Positions 26,243 through 34,722 of a stretch of DNA of 64,000 bases are shown in pieces. The stretch is taken from the NCBI GenBank assembly GCA_964549635.1, contig CAZJVJ010000002.1, positions 62,001 to 126,000 of the forward strand, read 5' to 3'. Source of the DNA: VGNY01 sp964549635 (GTDB taxonomy: Bacteria > Chloroflexota > Dehalococcoidia > GIF9 > UBA5629). Position numbers and translations under genes: made by a program. Every line of letters begins with the position of its first letter. The stretch's first letter is position 1. The notes beneath the pieces are model-generated. The model was not told the origin of the DNA and did not search any database. It saw nothing but the letters and a program-made list of their open reading frames with translations.

Positions 26243-27511
26243 ATGAGTAAAAAGATTTATTTACTAATCGGTGCTATTCTAATCTGTGCTGCATTAGTGC
26301 TGCCGGCGGTATCAGCCTGTGCCCCAGCTGCAGCGCCACCACCTAAGGAGAAAGTGGTCACTTACCTTAGTCTGGCGGACTATACCGGACCTATTGCCGG
26401 CCTTAATGTTCCAGCCGACATGGGCTGCGAGGATATGTTTAAGGAGATAAACGCCGCAGGTGGAATTGACGGCATAAAGGTCAATTTCATAGGTGTTGAT
26501 ACCAGATATGACGTAGCTCGTGGTGTTTCCGCGTATAAGAGGTACCGGACGGAGCCCAAGCTGCTGGTGGTGAATGCCATCAGCACGGCGTTTGGCAAGG
26601 CAATTTATCCGCTGACAATGGCTGACAAGGTGGTACAGCTGGCTCCGGGCGACGGGGAAGCCCAGGCAAAGATAGGTTGGGTGTTCCCCTGGGGGGTCTG
26701 CTACCAGAACGCCTTCGGTGCTACCATAGACTTCATACTGAACGACTGGAAGGCAAAGGGCAAAACTGGCGTGCCGACCATAGGCTATATGAGCTGGGAC
26801 AACGCTTACGGCAGAGAGCCATTGCGTGGCGGCAAAGAATATGCTGAGAAAATGGGTGTTAAGTTGCTGCCTCCAGAATTCTTCCCTACTGGCGCACCAG
26901 ACCATACGGTGTGGCTGAAGAGGCTAGCTGAGGGTGGTGCGCAGTATATCATCATCGGTGGCGTTGACCCGACGCCAAGCAACATACTGCGTGATGCCCA
27001 CAAACTGGGACTGACCAAGACGATTCAGTTTGTTGACTCTACCTTCTGGGGGCCGACTGAAGCTCTCGGTGTTAAGCTGCATCCGGAAGCTACTGAGGGC
27101 TGCTGGGTAAATAGCTACTATCTGCGTGGTGACGAAGTCTGGACCCATCCTTTGGCTTCAAGGATGATACCGAAGTATCGAGGAAAGAGCGTGGACGAGT
27201 TTCGTAAGACCACGCCGGCTAACTATGTAACAGGCATGATATGGGCGCTGGTATATCAGGAAGGCGCAAAGAGAGCCATCAAGGCTGTTGGCTATGACAA
27301 GCTGGACGGTTCAGCCATGAAAGCAGCCTACGAGTCGCTCACCGGCCTGGATCTGGGCCAGGGGCTGGTGGGGCCTTGCACCTACAGTCCCACCAACCGG
27401 CAGGGGAGCGACGTGACAAGGTTCTACCAGATACGGAATGGTAAAGAGGTCCCTATCAGTGGCTGGGTGAAGGTGCCTGATTGCGTTGCCCTGCATGATT
27501 GGAGCAAATAG
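26243..27511 (+). CDS. Liv-type ABC transporter substrate-binding lipoprotein 2
   Basis: A 422-residue paralogue of the preceding gene, with lipobox VSAC (C26). The two share long identical runs, such as FFPTGAPDHTVWLKRLAEG, LHPEATEGCWVNSYYLRGDE and VDPTPSNILRDA, but differ around the likely cleft (WVFPWGVCYQNAFG here against WVFIIGPAYQNGFG). This points to tandem duplication followed by change in ligand range. An 83-base gap with GGAGG precedes it. Confidence 0.9.
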   Translation: MSKKIYLLIGAILICAALVLPAVSACAPAAAPPPKEKVVTYLSLADYTGPIAGLNVPADMGCEDMFKEINAAGGIDGIKVNFIGVDTRYDVARGVSAYKRYRTEPKLLVVNAISTAFGKAIYPLTMADKVVQLAPGDGEAQAKIGWVFPWGVCYQNAFGATIDFILNDWKAKGKTGVPTIGYMSWDNAYGREPLRGGKEYAEKMGVKLLPPEFFPTGAPDHTVWLKRLAEGGAQYIIIGGVDPTPSNILRDAHKLGLTKTIQFVDSTFWGPTEALGVKLHPEATEGCWVNSYYLRGDEVWTHPLASRMIPKYRGKSVDEFRKTTPANYVTGMIWALVYQEGAKRAIKAVGYDKLDGSAMKAAYESLTGLDLGQGLVGPCTYSPTNRQGSDVTRFYQIRNGKEVPISGWVKVPDCVALHDWSK

Positions 27512-27529
27512 GCGGAAAGGAGGCCTGAG

Positions 27530-28606
27530 ATGAAATACGGTTTTAAGGCATTAATTATCATAGCTGCGGTGGCACTTCTGATATTGCCGATGGCAGCCTG
27601 TGCTAAACAGCCGCCTGCTCCTCCTCCCCCTCCGCCCCCTCCAGCAGGGACAATTAGCGTGGAGCCAGCGAAGGTTGACTTCGAGCTTTTGAAGAAGTAC
27701 TTCCCGCCGATTGCCAAGGCGTTGGGACTTCCTGAGGCTATGTCAGCAACGGTGCCGCATTTGGCTATGCTGGCTGTTCCCGTGACATTCAAGGGGAGCG
27801 GCTGGCGGCCCAATGAGATAATCACAGTGGAGTTGGTCGTACCTCCCGATATTGAAATACCGGGGCTTGACCGGGCTCGCGGCGAGGATTCTGTTGGTAT
27901 CGCTTATGCGACCGCAGACAGCGCAGGAAACTTTGAAGCGAAGCTGGAGAGGACGGCGACTATTGGGTTCATACTGCGCGGTGGATTTCAGCCGACACTG
28001 GCGATAGACCCAAAGACGCTAATCCCAGGAAACCCGTTGCCCAATGGCAGCTATACGTTGAGGGCTATGGGTGATGACCCCCGTGCCGTAGCTACCACGA
28101 CCTGGGTGTTAGAGCTAAAGCCACCAGCAGCGCCGCCAACTCCACCGGCAGAGAAGCCAGCTGAGCCTGGCAAACTTACGTTTGAGGCTGCAGAGTACAC
28201 CAACGCTGAATTTGGTTTCTCAGTCAAGTATCCTAAGGAGTGGAAGCCTGAGAAGTCTGAAACGCTTCTATTCTATGCTGCAGCACCTACCATGGTTCCG
28301 GTTTTGTTTGTTGATGTTGAGACAGGGGCCACCTGTGCCGAAGCACTCAAGAAAATGCTTGAGGCTGCCGGCGGGACTGCCTTTAAAGTCCTCTCTGAAA
28401 AGGACAGCACTTTGGCCGATGGTACAAAGGCCTCAACAGTGACATTCGAAATATCGTTGAGGGGATTCGCCGGCAAAGGCTTTGCACTGGGCACGAAAAA
28501 GGATGACAAGTGGATTATGGTTTCAGTTGGAACCGTGGAGATGCTGGCGAAGTATGATGAGGCTAAGTTCTCGGAGATAGTCCATACCCTGCAACTCAAG
28601 AAGTAA
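27530..28606 (+). CDS. Proline-rich lipoprotein with C-terminal PsbP-like domain
   Basis: A 358-residue secreted lipoprotein: signal with lipobox MAAC (C24), a proline run (PPPPPPPP) as linker, a central beta-rich region of unknown family (about residues 40-205; VTFKGSGWRPNEIITVELVV and GSYTLRAMGDDP suggest an immunoglobulin-like fold), a second proline linker and a PsbP-like domain from about residue 221 to the end. The C-terminal domain is close to that of the 12941 binding protein, e.g. FGFSVKYPKEW, STLADGTKA and YDEAKFSEI. It sits between the second binding protein and livF, suggesting a helper role for uptake or a surface function. No enzymatic motif seen. Confidence 0.82.
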   Translation: MKYGFKALIIIAAVALLILPMAACAKQPPAPPPPPPPPAGTISVEPAKVDFELLKKYFPPIAKALGLPEAMSATVPHLAMLAVPVTFKGSGWRPNEIITVELVVPPDIEIPGLDRARGEDSVGIAYATADSAGNFEAKLERTATIGFILRGGFQPTLAIDPKTLIPGNPLPNGSYTLRAMGDDPRAVATTTWVLELKPPAAPPTPPAEKPAEPGKLTFEAAEYTNAEFGFSVKYPKEWKPEKSETLLFYAAAPTMVPVLFVDVETGATCAEALKKMLEAAGGTAFKVLSEKDSTLADGTKASTVTFEISLRGFAGKGFALGTKKDDKWIMVSVGTVEMLAKYDEAKFSEIVHTLQLKK

Positions 28607-28641
28607 TGCATCGGGGCAAGATAGATAGCCGAGGAGGGCAA

Positions 28642-28682
28642 GGAAGGAGAAGCCTAATTCTGTGGCAAGGGCTTCTCCTTCC
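28642..28682 (+). terminator. Strong stem-loop after the 27530 gene
   Basis: GGAAGGAGAAGCC (28642-28654) and GGCTTCTCCTTCC (28670-28682) pair perfectly over 13 bases with a 15-base loop. No T run follows, so it may be a Rho-independent-like partial terminator or a processing/stability hairpin; livF lies downstream on the same strand. Confidence 0.6.
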
Positions 28683-28730
28683 ACCTCCAATGTATTCATC
28701 ATATTCTGTATGGAAGACAACATTTGCCAA

Positions 28731-28789
28731 TGTAGCGCGAGGCTTCAGCTTCGCTGAGGAGAGAGGCGACCCTGAAGGGTCGCGCTACA
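28731..28789. repeat. Cloverleaf-like palindromic element
   Basis: Outer arms TGTAGCGCGA (28731-28740) and TCGCGCTACA (28780-28789) are exact inverted repeats. Inside are two smaller dyads, CAGC-TTC-GCTG (28746-28756) and GACCCTGAAGGGTC (28767-28780). The structure can fold as a three-arm cruciform and resembles short non-autonomous REP/MITE-like repeats. Only this copy was seen in the window. Together with the stem-loop at 28642 it fills most of the 334-base gap before livF; no convincing gene was seen there. Confidence 0.65.
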
Positions 28790-28940
28790 TCGGACAACAA
28801 ATTTATAAGGCTTTTTGTGAGCTTCCCATAAGCCAGCGGGAAAATGTGTGAATAAGCGGCGTCACTAAGGAAGGACGAACGAAATGAAGACAGGGTGTAT
28901 CGTTATTCGGTTTAAAGCGAAAGTAGGAGAGGTATAAAGT

Positions 28941-29735
28941 ATGTTAAGGTTAAACAATATTGAAGTTATCTATCTGAATGTGATATTGGTGCTGAAGGGG
29001 GTATCTCTGGAAGTGCCAGATGGGCAGATTGTGACGCTGCTCGGCGGCAACGGTGCTGGTAAGACGACAACACTCAAGGCTATTTCCGGGCTGCTTTATA
29101 CAGAAGAGGGCGAGGTGACCGACGGCAGCATCGAGTGGGACGGACACCGAATAGATAGAATGAATCCCGAAGATGTGGTCAAGTTAGGGATTGTCCAGGT
29201 TTTGGAGGGGCGGCCGATGTTCGAACACCTATCTGTGGAGGAGGAATTAAAAGTAGGTGCATATACGCGGCGTGATGCTGCGGGGGTAAAAAGGGACCTT
29301 GATATGGTATATAACTACTTCCCAAAGCTGAAGGATCTGCGTCATGCCACGACAGGCTATCTTTCCGGTGGTGAAAGGCAGATGGTGGTGATGGGGCGGG
29401 GGCTGATGGCACGTCCAAAGCTGATGCTTCTGGACGAGCCATCTCTTGGGCTCAGTCCTATACTTGTAAAAGAGATCTTTGACATAGTGAGGAAAATAAA
29501 CGCGGAGGAAAAGACATCTTTTCTATTAGTGGAACAAAATGCCAGGGCTGCACTGGAACTAGCTAACTATGGGTATGTAATGGAGAATGGCCGGGTGGTT
29601 ATGGATGGGCCAGCTGAGAAGCTTAGAGATAATGAGGACATAAAGGAATTTTATCTGGGGTTGAGTAAGCTGGGCCAGAGGAGGAGTTACCGAGAGGTCA
29701 AGCACTATAAGCGACGTAAGCGCTGGCTGGCTTAA
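28941..29735 (+). CDS. ABC transporter ATPase, LivF family
   Basis: A 264-residue ATPase with Walker A GGNGAGKTT, signature LSGGERQMV and Walker B LMLLDEP; LGIVQVLEGRPMFEHLSVEE is the LivF-type Q-loop region. The C-terminal 25 residues (GQRRSYREVKHYKRRKRWLA) are a basic tail beyond the usual end, seen in other LivF proteins of acyl-CoA ligase-linked operons. It completes the second transporter, paired with the 20159 LivG, although 334 bases and two structured elements separate it from the preceding gene. Confidence 0.9.
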   Translation: MLRLNNIEVIYLNVILVLKGVSLEVPDGQIVTLLGGNGAGKTTTLKAISGLLYTEEGEVTDGSIEWDGHRIDRMNPEDVVKLGIVQVLEGRPMFEHLSVEEELKVGAYTRRDAAGVKRDLDMVYNYFPKLKDLRHATTGYLSGGERQMVVMGRGLMARPKLMLLDEPSLGLSPILVKEIFDIVRKINAEEKTSFLLVEQNARAALELANYGYVMENGRVVMDGPAEKLRDNEDIKEFYLGLSKLGQRRSYREVKHYKRRKRWLA

Positions 29736-29797
29736 TGGAATGACATTGAAATGCACGGCTCTTTGATTTGGAGCCTGTCTGCAGATAATAGGTTTTA

Positions 29798-29828
29798 GGC
29801 AGGTCTATTTCTGACCTGCCTCTTTTTT
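29798..29828 (+). terminator. Rho-independent terminator of the second transporter operon
   Basis: GGCAGGTC (29798-29805) and GACCTGCC (29813-29820) form an 8-bp stem with a 7-base loop, followed by TCTTTTTT. It ends rightward transcription 63 bases after livF. Confidence 0.88.
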
Positions 29829-29914
29829 GCGCCATTACTGGATAAAGTTACACGATCGCTTAAGGGCAAAACTTAGGTGAGCCACCTCAAATCTTTGAGC
29901 TGAGGGATAGAAAT

Positions 29915-31048
29915 CTATAGGCCTAATTCCCTGGCTACGATGGCACGTTGAAAATTACTATCGCCGAACATTATATCGCCAGTCTTGGCCCGTCTGTAGT
30001 ACAGATGAATATCGTGGTCCATAGTGAAGCCGATTGCACCGAATATTTGGTGTGCAAGCAGGGTAACCCGGCAACAGGCTTCGCCGGTCCACGCTTTGGC
30101 AATAGCCACGTCCATATCAGAAGGTAGCCCCTCGCTCACCTTCCAGGCTGCCTTATACGTGATAAACCGTGCTCCATCAACATCGGTCACCATATTGGCA
30201 CAATAATGCTGAATAGCTTGAAAGCTGCCGATAGGTCGGTTAAACTGAATTCTTTCTTTGGCATACTGTACAGCCATCTCTAATGCGGCTTGGGCACCAC
30301 CGACCATTTCAGCGCATTTTGCCACAGTGGCTTTTCGGAGCGTTTCTTTCACTATAGGCCAGCCTTGGTCTAGACTTCCTATAATATTCTTCTGCGGGAC
30401 GCTTACATTGTCGAAAACGACCTCACACTGTTTGTCACGAGCTAACGTTTTTAGTAGAGTGCACTTAACTCCTGGGCTTTTGGCATCAACAAGGAAAATG
30501 GTGATTCCATTCTCCGGGTCACCTCCATCCTTTGTCCTGGCCACGCATAGTATGTAGTCAGCTACATTGGCATCAGGAATGAAAAGTTTGATACCATTAA
30601 TAATGTACCCGTTGCTGCTAGCCACGGCCTTGGTCTTGATTGATGGAGCATCATACCTGGCGCTGGGTTCTGTTAGTGCTAGTGTGAGGAGCATCTTACC
30701 ACTGGCGATTTGAGGCAGGAATTCCTTCTTTTGCTCCTCGTTTCCCGCTGCCAATATGGTAAGACCACCGAGAACGACGGTGGAGAAAAATGGGCCGGGC
30801 ACAATATTGTGGCCCATTACCTCAAGTAGGACTATCAAATCCAGGAATCTGCCGTTGCTACCGCCGTATTTTTCGGGGAAAACCAACCCCATCCAGCCCA
30901 GTTCAGCCATTTTCCTCCACAAATCAGGGGAGTAGCCTGTATCGCTTTCGTCTAATTGCCTAACCAACTGCTTGGGGCATTCCTTTTGCAGAAAGTCACT
31001 GGCCGATTTTTTCAACATCTCTTGTTCTTCAGTTAGACCAAGGTCCAT
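29915..31048 (-). CDS. Acyl-CoA dehydrogenase-like protein, probable non-catalytic partner
   Basis: A 377-residue acyl-CoA dehydrogenase-fold protein closely related to the 11561 product (EEQEMLKKSASDFLQKECPK and similar). The helix-G catalytic glutamate position reads ETLRKATVAKC, with no x-ER, and the C-terminus YYRRAKTGDIMFGDSNFQRA lacks the GTxEIQR loop, so it is probably an inactive subunit of a heteromeric dehydrogenase. The likely catalytic partners are the 31149 and 32384 products encoded just upstream in the same direction. TTACCTCC on the plus strand is its ribosome binding site (GGAGG). Last gene of the minus-strand carboxylase operon. Confidence 0.86.
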   Translation of the reverse strand: MDLGLTEEQEMLKKSASDFLQKECPKQLVRQLDESDTGYSPDLWRKMAELGWMGLVFPEKYGGSNGRFLDLIVLLEVMGHNIVPGPFFSTVVLGGLTILAAGNEEQKKEFLPQIASGKMLLTLALTEPSARYDAPSIKTKAVASSNGYIINGIKLFIPDANVADYILCVARTKDGGDPENGITIFLVDAKSPGVKCTLLKTLARDKQCEVVFDNVSVPQKNIIGSLDQGWPIVKETLRKATVAKCAEMVGGAQAALEMAVQYAKERIQFNRPIGSFQAIQHYCANMVTDVDGARFITYKAAWKVSEGLPSDMDVAIAKAWTGEACCRVTLLAHQIFGAIGFTMDHDIHLYYRRAKTGDIMFGDSNFQRAIVARELGL

Positions 31049-31148
31049 CTGGTTACCTCCTAGTCTATTTCATGAAGTCTTTATATAAGCTGCGCAGCAC
31101 CATTTGTGTAAACATCTAAAATAGCGTAAGTGGACATAATTTCCAGCT

Positions 31149-32345
31149 CTATCCACGAGGTAATCCGAGTCCTCTCATAGCGATGATGTTTCGCTGGATT
31201 TCAGAGGTACCAGCACCGACGAGGGCAGAAATACAATCCAGGTACCCGGCTTGGACTCTGCCCCTTAGAGCTGCCCACTTAGCATTTTTTTCCAGTAGCC
31301 CGTAATGACCCAGGATCTGCATTCCAGCGCTGGCTAACTTTTGGCTAAGCTGGGTGGTGAACAGCTTCAGCACAGAGGCTTCAATGTTCGGGACGAGGCC
31401 TTTGTCTAGCATCCAGGCCGTTTGCCAGAAGAACATGTAGGCGACCTCAATCTCGATTGCCGTGGAAGCTAACAGGTTCTTAACCATGGGGTCTTGGCTT
31501 AAGGTGCGGCCGTCTAGTTTTGTTTCTTTGGCATACTGGACTATCTCTTCGAACGTTCGCTTAAAGCCTCCAATGGGAATTACAAGTCTCTCAAAATCTA
31601 AGGCTACCATTACATAGTACCAACCCTTGTTCTTTTCGCCCACGATGTTCTTTTTGGGTACGCGTACATTGTCAAAAAATACTTCATTGAAGGAATGGGT
31701 ACCGCAGATGTTTATCAAAGGCCGGATAGTAACGCCCGGAGACTTATTGTCCACTATAAGCAGTGTAATTCCTTTGTGGGGAGCAGCATTGGGGTCTGTT
31801 CTGACAATCATCCAGGCATAATGCGATACATGGGCAGCCGTACTCCAGATTTTCTGTCCGTTGATAACAAGGTAATCACCATCCTCCACAGCACGGGTTT
31901 GAATGGAGGCAAGGTCGGAGCCGGCATTTGGCTCGCTATAGGCGAGCCAGAAACGCACCTCACCTCGGGCTATTCTAGGGAGCCATTCCTTTTTCATCTC
32001 GTCGTTACCAAATAGCATAATCGTTGGTCCGCCAATGAGCGTGGCTACTTCACCGCTAGGCGCCCTGTAATAGCTCATTCGCTCATGGAAGATGGCTTGT
32101 TCAATATTGGAGCGGCCAGCTCCACCGTATTCTTTAGGCCACGAAATAGTAAGCCAGCCTTTCTGGGCTAGTTTGTGTCTGAACATTTCTATCTGAATGT
32201 TGATCTCTTCAAATTCTGATAGCGTGCCATATCCGCCGGGCCAGTAGATGGTTTTCTCAGCCCAGTCCGGCGGCAGTTCCTGCTTTATAAAGTCTTCGAC
32301 TTCTTTTCGAAATGCCTCTTCCTTCTCACTGAAACGGAAGTCCAT
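31149..32345 (-). CDS. Acyl-CoA dehydrogenase, FadE26-like catalytic subunit
   Basis: A 398-residue enzyme. AYSEPNAGSDLASIQTRAVE and INGQKIWSTAAH bind FAD and substrate, and AGTSEIQRNIIAMRGLGLPR is the C-terminal loop. The base is predicted to be E252 in LDFERLV, the helix-G position used by isovaleryl-CoA dehydrogenase; the YEGT position has no glutamate. Its paralogue at 32384 follows the same plan. Lies 100 bases upstream of the inactive-looking partner gene. Confidence 0.9.
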   Translation of the reverse strand: MDFRFSEKEEAFRKEVEDFIKQELPPDWAEKTIYWPGGYGTLSEFEEINIQIEMFRHKLAQKGWLTISWPKEYGGAGRSNIEQAIFHERMSYYRAPSGEVATLIGGPTIMLFGNDEMKKEWLPRIARGEVRFWLAYSEPNAGSDLASIQTRAVEDGDYLVINGQKIWSTAAHVSHYAWMIVRTDPNAAPHKGITLLIVDNKSPGVTIRPLINICGTHSFNEVFFDNVRVPKKNIVGEKNKGWYYVMVALDFERLVIPIGGFKRTFEEIVQYAKETKLDGRTLSQDPMVKNLLASTAIEIEVAYMFFWQTAWMLDKGLVPNIEASVLKLFTTQLSQKLASAGMQILGHYGLLEKNAKWAALRGRVQAGYLDCISALVGAGTSEIQRNIIAMRGLGLPRG

Positions 32346-32383
32346 GTTGTGTTGCCCTTTCCTTAAAGCCGGTGTTGTGCTTA

Positions 32384-33571
32384 CTATCGAGGTAACCCTA
32401 AACCTCTCACCGCAATAATGGTACGCTGGATCTCGTTAGTACCACCGCCCACGCCTATTGAAACTGAGCTTAGGTACATACGCATTATCATAGCATTGAG
32501 GGGAGCCCATTTGGATTCTCTGTCCAGTGCACCATAGTGTCCTAGGATGCGCATTCCAACATCAGCCACTCGCCTCGTTACTTCGCTACTAAAAACCATT
32601 GCCATGGATGATTCGTAGCTTGGGTGAAGGTTCTTACTGTACATCCAGGCGATGCGGTAACACATCATTCTGAGGACTTCATTTGCGACTGTTACTTCTG
32701 CCAGTGCGTTTCTAATAAGCGGGTCATTGGCGATTGGTTCGCCGTTAACCTTGGTTTCTTTGGCATATTTAACCAGTTCCTCGATGACTCTTTGCTGTGC
32801 CGCTGCGGTGCCGACTGATGAGCGCTCATAGTCTAGAGCTATAACCAGTTGATACCAGCCGTTGTTTTTCTGCCCTACCAGGTTTTCTTTAGGAATGCGT
32901 ACATCATCGAAGAAAACCTCATTAAACGAGTGGCGGTTCAAGATGTTTATCAAAGGACGAATAGTAATCCCTGGTGTCTTCATGTCAACAATAAACATGC
33001 TGATCCCTTTATGCTTAGGGGCATTCGGGTCAGTTCTGGCAGCTAGCCAGCAATAGTCAGCTAAGTGACCGTAGCTACACCATATCTTCTGGCCATTGAT
33101 CACATAGTAGTCACCGACTTCGACAGCGCGGGTCTGGAGTGCAGCAAGGTCGGACCCTGCGTTTGGTTCGCTATACCCAAGACAGAAGATGATATCACCT
33201 TTTGCCACCCGGGTTACATAGTCCTTTTTTTGTTTCTCAGTCCCGAAGAGCATTATGGTGGGGGCAACCCAGTTGACTGTTATCTCTACTTCAACGCTTA
33301 CTGGTGCTCTGTTGTATGCTAACTCTTCGGCAAGAATGAGCCGTTTTGTATGGCTCAATTCCAAGCCACCGTACTCCTTAGGATATGCTGGTGCCAGCCA
33401 GCCTTTTTGGCCAAGTTTGCGATGAAACTGACGAGAAATTGCCCAGGACTCTTCTGTTTCCTCCCACACGCCAGGGGAAAGTTCAAACCACCTTGGCGGG
33501 ATTTCCTTTTTTAGCCACTCACGCACCTCTTGCCTGAATGCCTCCTCCTCCTCGGAGAATCTGAAATCCAT
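32384..33571 (-). CDS. Acyl-CoA dehydrogenase, FadE26-like catalytic subunit
   Basis: A 395-residue acyl-CoA dehydrogenase. LGYSEPNAGSDLAALQTRAV and INGQKIWCSYGH are the flavin/substrate motifs, and GGGTNEIQRTIIAVRGLGLP the C-terminal loop. E249 in LDYERSS is the predicted base. It starts at ATG 33571 behind GGAGG and follows the biotinyl carrier gene by 35 bases. Two catalytic-type paralogues and one inactive-type partner in one operon allow alternative heteromers with different substrate range. Confidence 0.9.
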   Translation of the reverse strand: MDFRFSEEEEAFRQEVREWLKKEIPPRWFELSPGVWEETEESWAISRQFHRKLGQKGWLAPAYPKEYGGLELSHTKRLILAEELAYNRAPVSVEVEITVNWVAPTIMLFGTEKQKKDYVTRVAKGDIIFCLGYSEPNAGSDLAALQTRAVEVGDYYVINGQKIWCSYGHLADYCWLAARTDPNAPKHKGISMFIVDMKTPGITIRPLINILNRHSFNEVFFDDVRIPKENLVGQKNNGWYQLVIALDYERSSVGTAAAQQRVIEELVKYAKETKVNGEPIANDPLIRNALAEVTVANEVLRMMCYRIAWMYSKNLHPSYESSMAMVFSSEVTRRVADVGMRILGHYGALDRESKWAPLNAMIMRMYLSSVSIGVGGGTNEIQRTIIAVRGLGLPR

Positions 33572-33606
33572 GCTTACCCTCCGTTAGTAAATTGGGTTGG
33601 TTGCGT

Positions 33607-33840
33607 CTATTCAATAATGGCTATAATGTCACCCTCTAAGATGGAATCGCCTTCTTTCACCCTGATTTCTGCCACCGTGCCATTATAGGGTGCTTTCACT
33701 CGGATTTCCATTTTCATAGATTCGAGTATGACAATAGTTTCACCCTCATTGACTTTCGCACCAACCTCTGCCAGGATTTTCCAGACACTGCCTGTTATTG
33801 GTGAAGCAACTTCTTTCATGGCTATTTTAATTCGGTTCAC
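33607..33840 (-). CDS. Biotinyl carrier protein (acyl-CoA carboxylase BCCP domain)
   Basis: A 77-residue stand-alone biotinyl domain. ILESMKMEIRVKAP contains the biotinylation motif E-S-M-K-M, with lysine as the attachment site, inside a barrel-sandwich fold (VASPITGSVWKILAEVGAKV and later VKEGDSILEGDIIAII). It carries carboxybiotin between the biotin carboxylase (37084) and the carboxyltransferase (35520). The GTG start overlaps the stop of the BKACE-type gene by four bases, so they are co-translated. Confidence 0.93.
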   Translation of the reverse strand: MNRIKIAMKEVASPITGSVWKILAEVGAKVNEGETIVILESMKMEIRVKAPYNGTVAEIRVKEGDSILEGDIIAIIE

Positions 33841-34703
33841 TCGTTCTTTGTTTCACTCAGCCCCAGAATGACTTTTGCCTCCTCCACTGTAGCTGGCTCT
33901 CTGCCGATATCTCGCGTCATCCTTACTGCTTTCTCCACCAGTGGGCCGTTTCCCTCTGCCATTATGCCGGGTGCTAGATAGAAATTATCCTCCAGTCCGA
34001 CCCTAACATTGCCACCAAGAGCCAGCGCAGTGGCTACCAGCAACCATTGCTCCTCGCTGATACCTATTACCTGCCACTGTGTTCCCTGAGGGACTACACT
34101 AGAAACGTGGGCTAAATTTCTAGCCGTGGCAGCCATCCCTCCCACTACGCCGAAAATAAGGCTTACTTGAAAGTTCTTAAGCAACCCCATGTCAATCAGC
34201 GGAAATAGGCTCTCCAGATGTCCGAGGTCAAAGCATTCGCATTCTGGCTTTACCCCACTCTTGTTCATGGTGTCCAAAAAAAACATTATATCGTCGAATG
34301 GGTTTTGGAAGACTACAGAGAAAACGAAATTCTTTCGCCTTGGACTGTACTTGGCATAGTTCATTGTTCCCATATTAAGTGCTGCAATTTCCGGCTTCAG
34401 TTCACGGATGTGAGCGATTCTGTTTTCCCTGTCGATGCCTACAGCACCAGTAGAGAAGTTTATTATGATGGGACATCTTTTCCTCACCTCGTCCATGATT
34501 TCCTTAAAAATTTCCACCCTCCATGACGGCCTGCCATCGTATTCTCTACCGTGGATGTGTACCACGGAAGCTCCGGCATTGTAAGCTCTTAGTGCCTCGT
34601 CAGCAATTTCCTGTGGGGTATAAGGTATCCATTTGCACTGGTCTCTGTTAGCTGCTACACCGGTCAAAGCAGCAGTGATAACTACCTTGTCTTGCAGCCC
34701 CAT
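33837..34703 (-). CDS. BKACE-type 3-keto acid cleavage enzyme (DUF849)
   Basis: A 288-residue TIM-barrel protein of the beta-keto acid cleavage family, founded by the lysine-fermentation enzyme Kce, which turns a 3-keto acid plus acetyl-CoA into acetoacetate and a new CoA ester. VVITAALTGVAANRDQC begins the barrel; VVHIHGREYDGRPSW has the zinc-binding H-x-H and ECECFDLGHLESL is also characteristic. The start is ATG 34703, with GAGAGGAG ahead; an earlier in-frame codon would run into the neighbouring crotonase gene. Its actual substrate is not predictable, but the carboxylase/dehydrogenase context suggests cleavage of a 3-oxo dicarboxylic or carboxylated intermediate. Confidence 0.88.
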   Translation of the reverse strand: MGLQDKVVITAALTGVAANRDQCKWIPYTPQEIADEALRAYNAGASVVHIHGREYDGRPSWRVEIFKEIMDEVRKRCPIIINFSTGAVGIDRENRIAHIRELKPEIAALNMGTMNYAKYSPRRKNFVFSVVFQNPFDDIMFFLDTMNKSGVKPECECFDLGHLESLFPLIDMGLLKNFQVSLIFGVVGGMAATARNLAHVSSVVPQGTQWQVIGISEEQWLLVATALALGGNVRVGLEDNFYLAPGIMAEGNGPLVEKAVRMTRDIGREPATVEEAKVILGLSETKNE

Positions 34704-34722
34704 GTTTACTCCTCTCTTTAAA

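Noticed and set aside
27424..27825. Minus-strand frame rich in glycine opposite the proline linker
   Set aside because: It is the antisense reflection of the CCT/CCC repeats coding for the proline run, overlapping two well supported genes.
28606..28851. An 81-codon open frame on the plus strand after the 27530 lipoprotein
   Set aside because: It runs through a perfect hairpin and the palindromic element, has no family-like sequence and no ribosome binding site; the frame is explained by the structured DNA.
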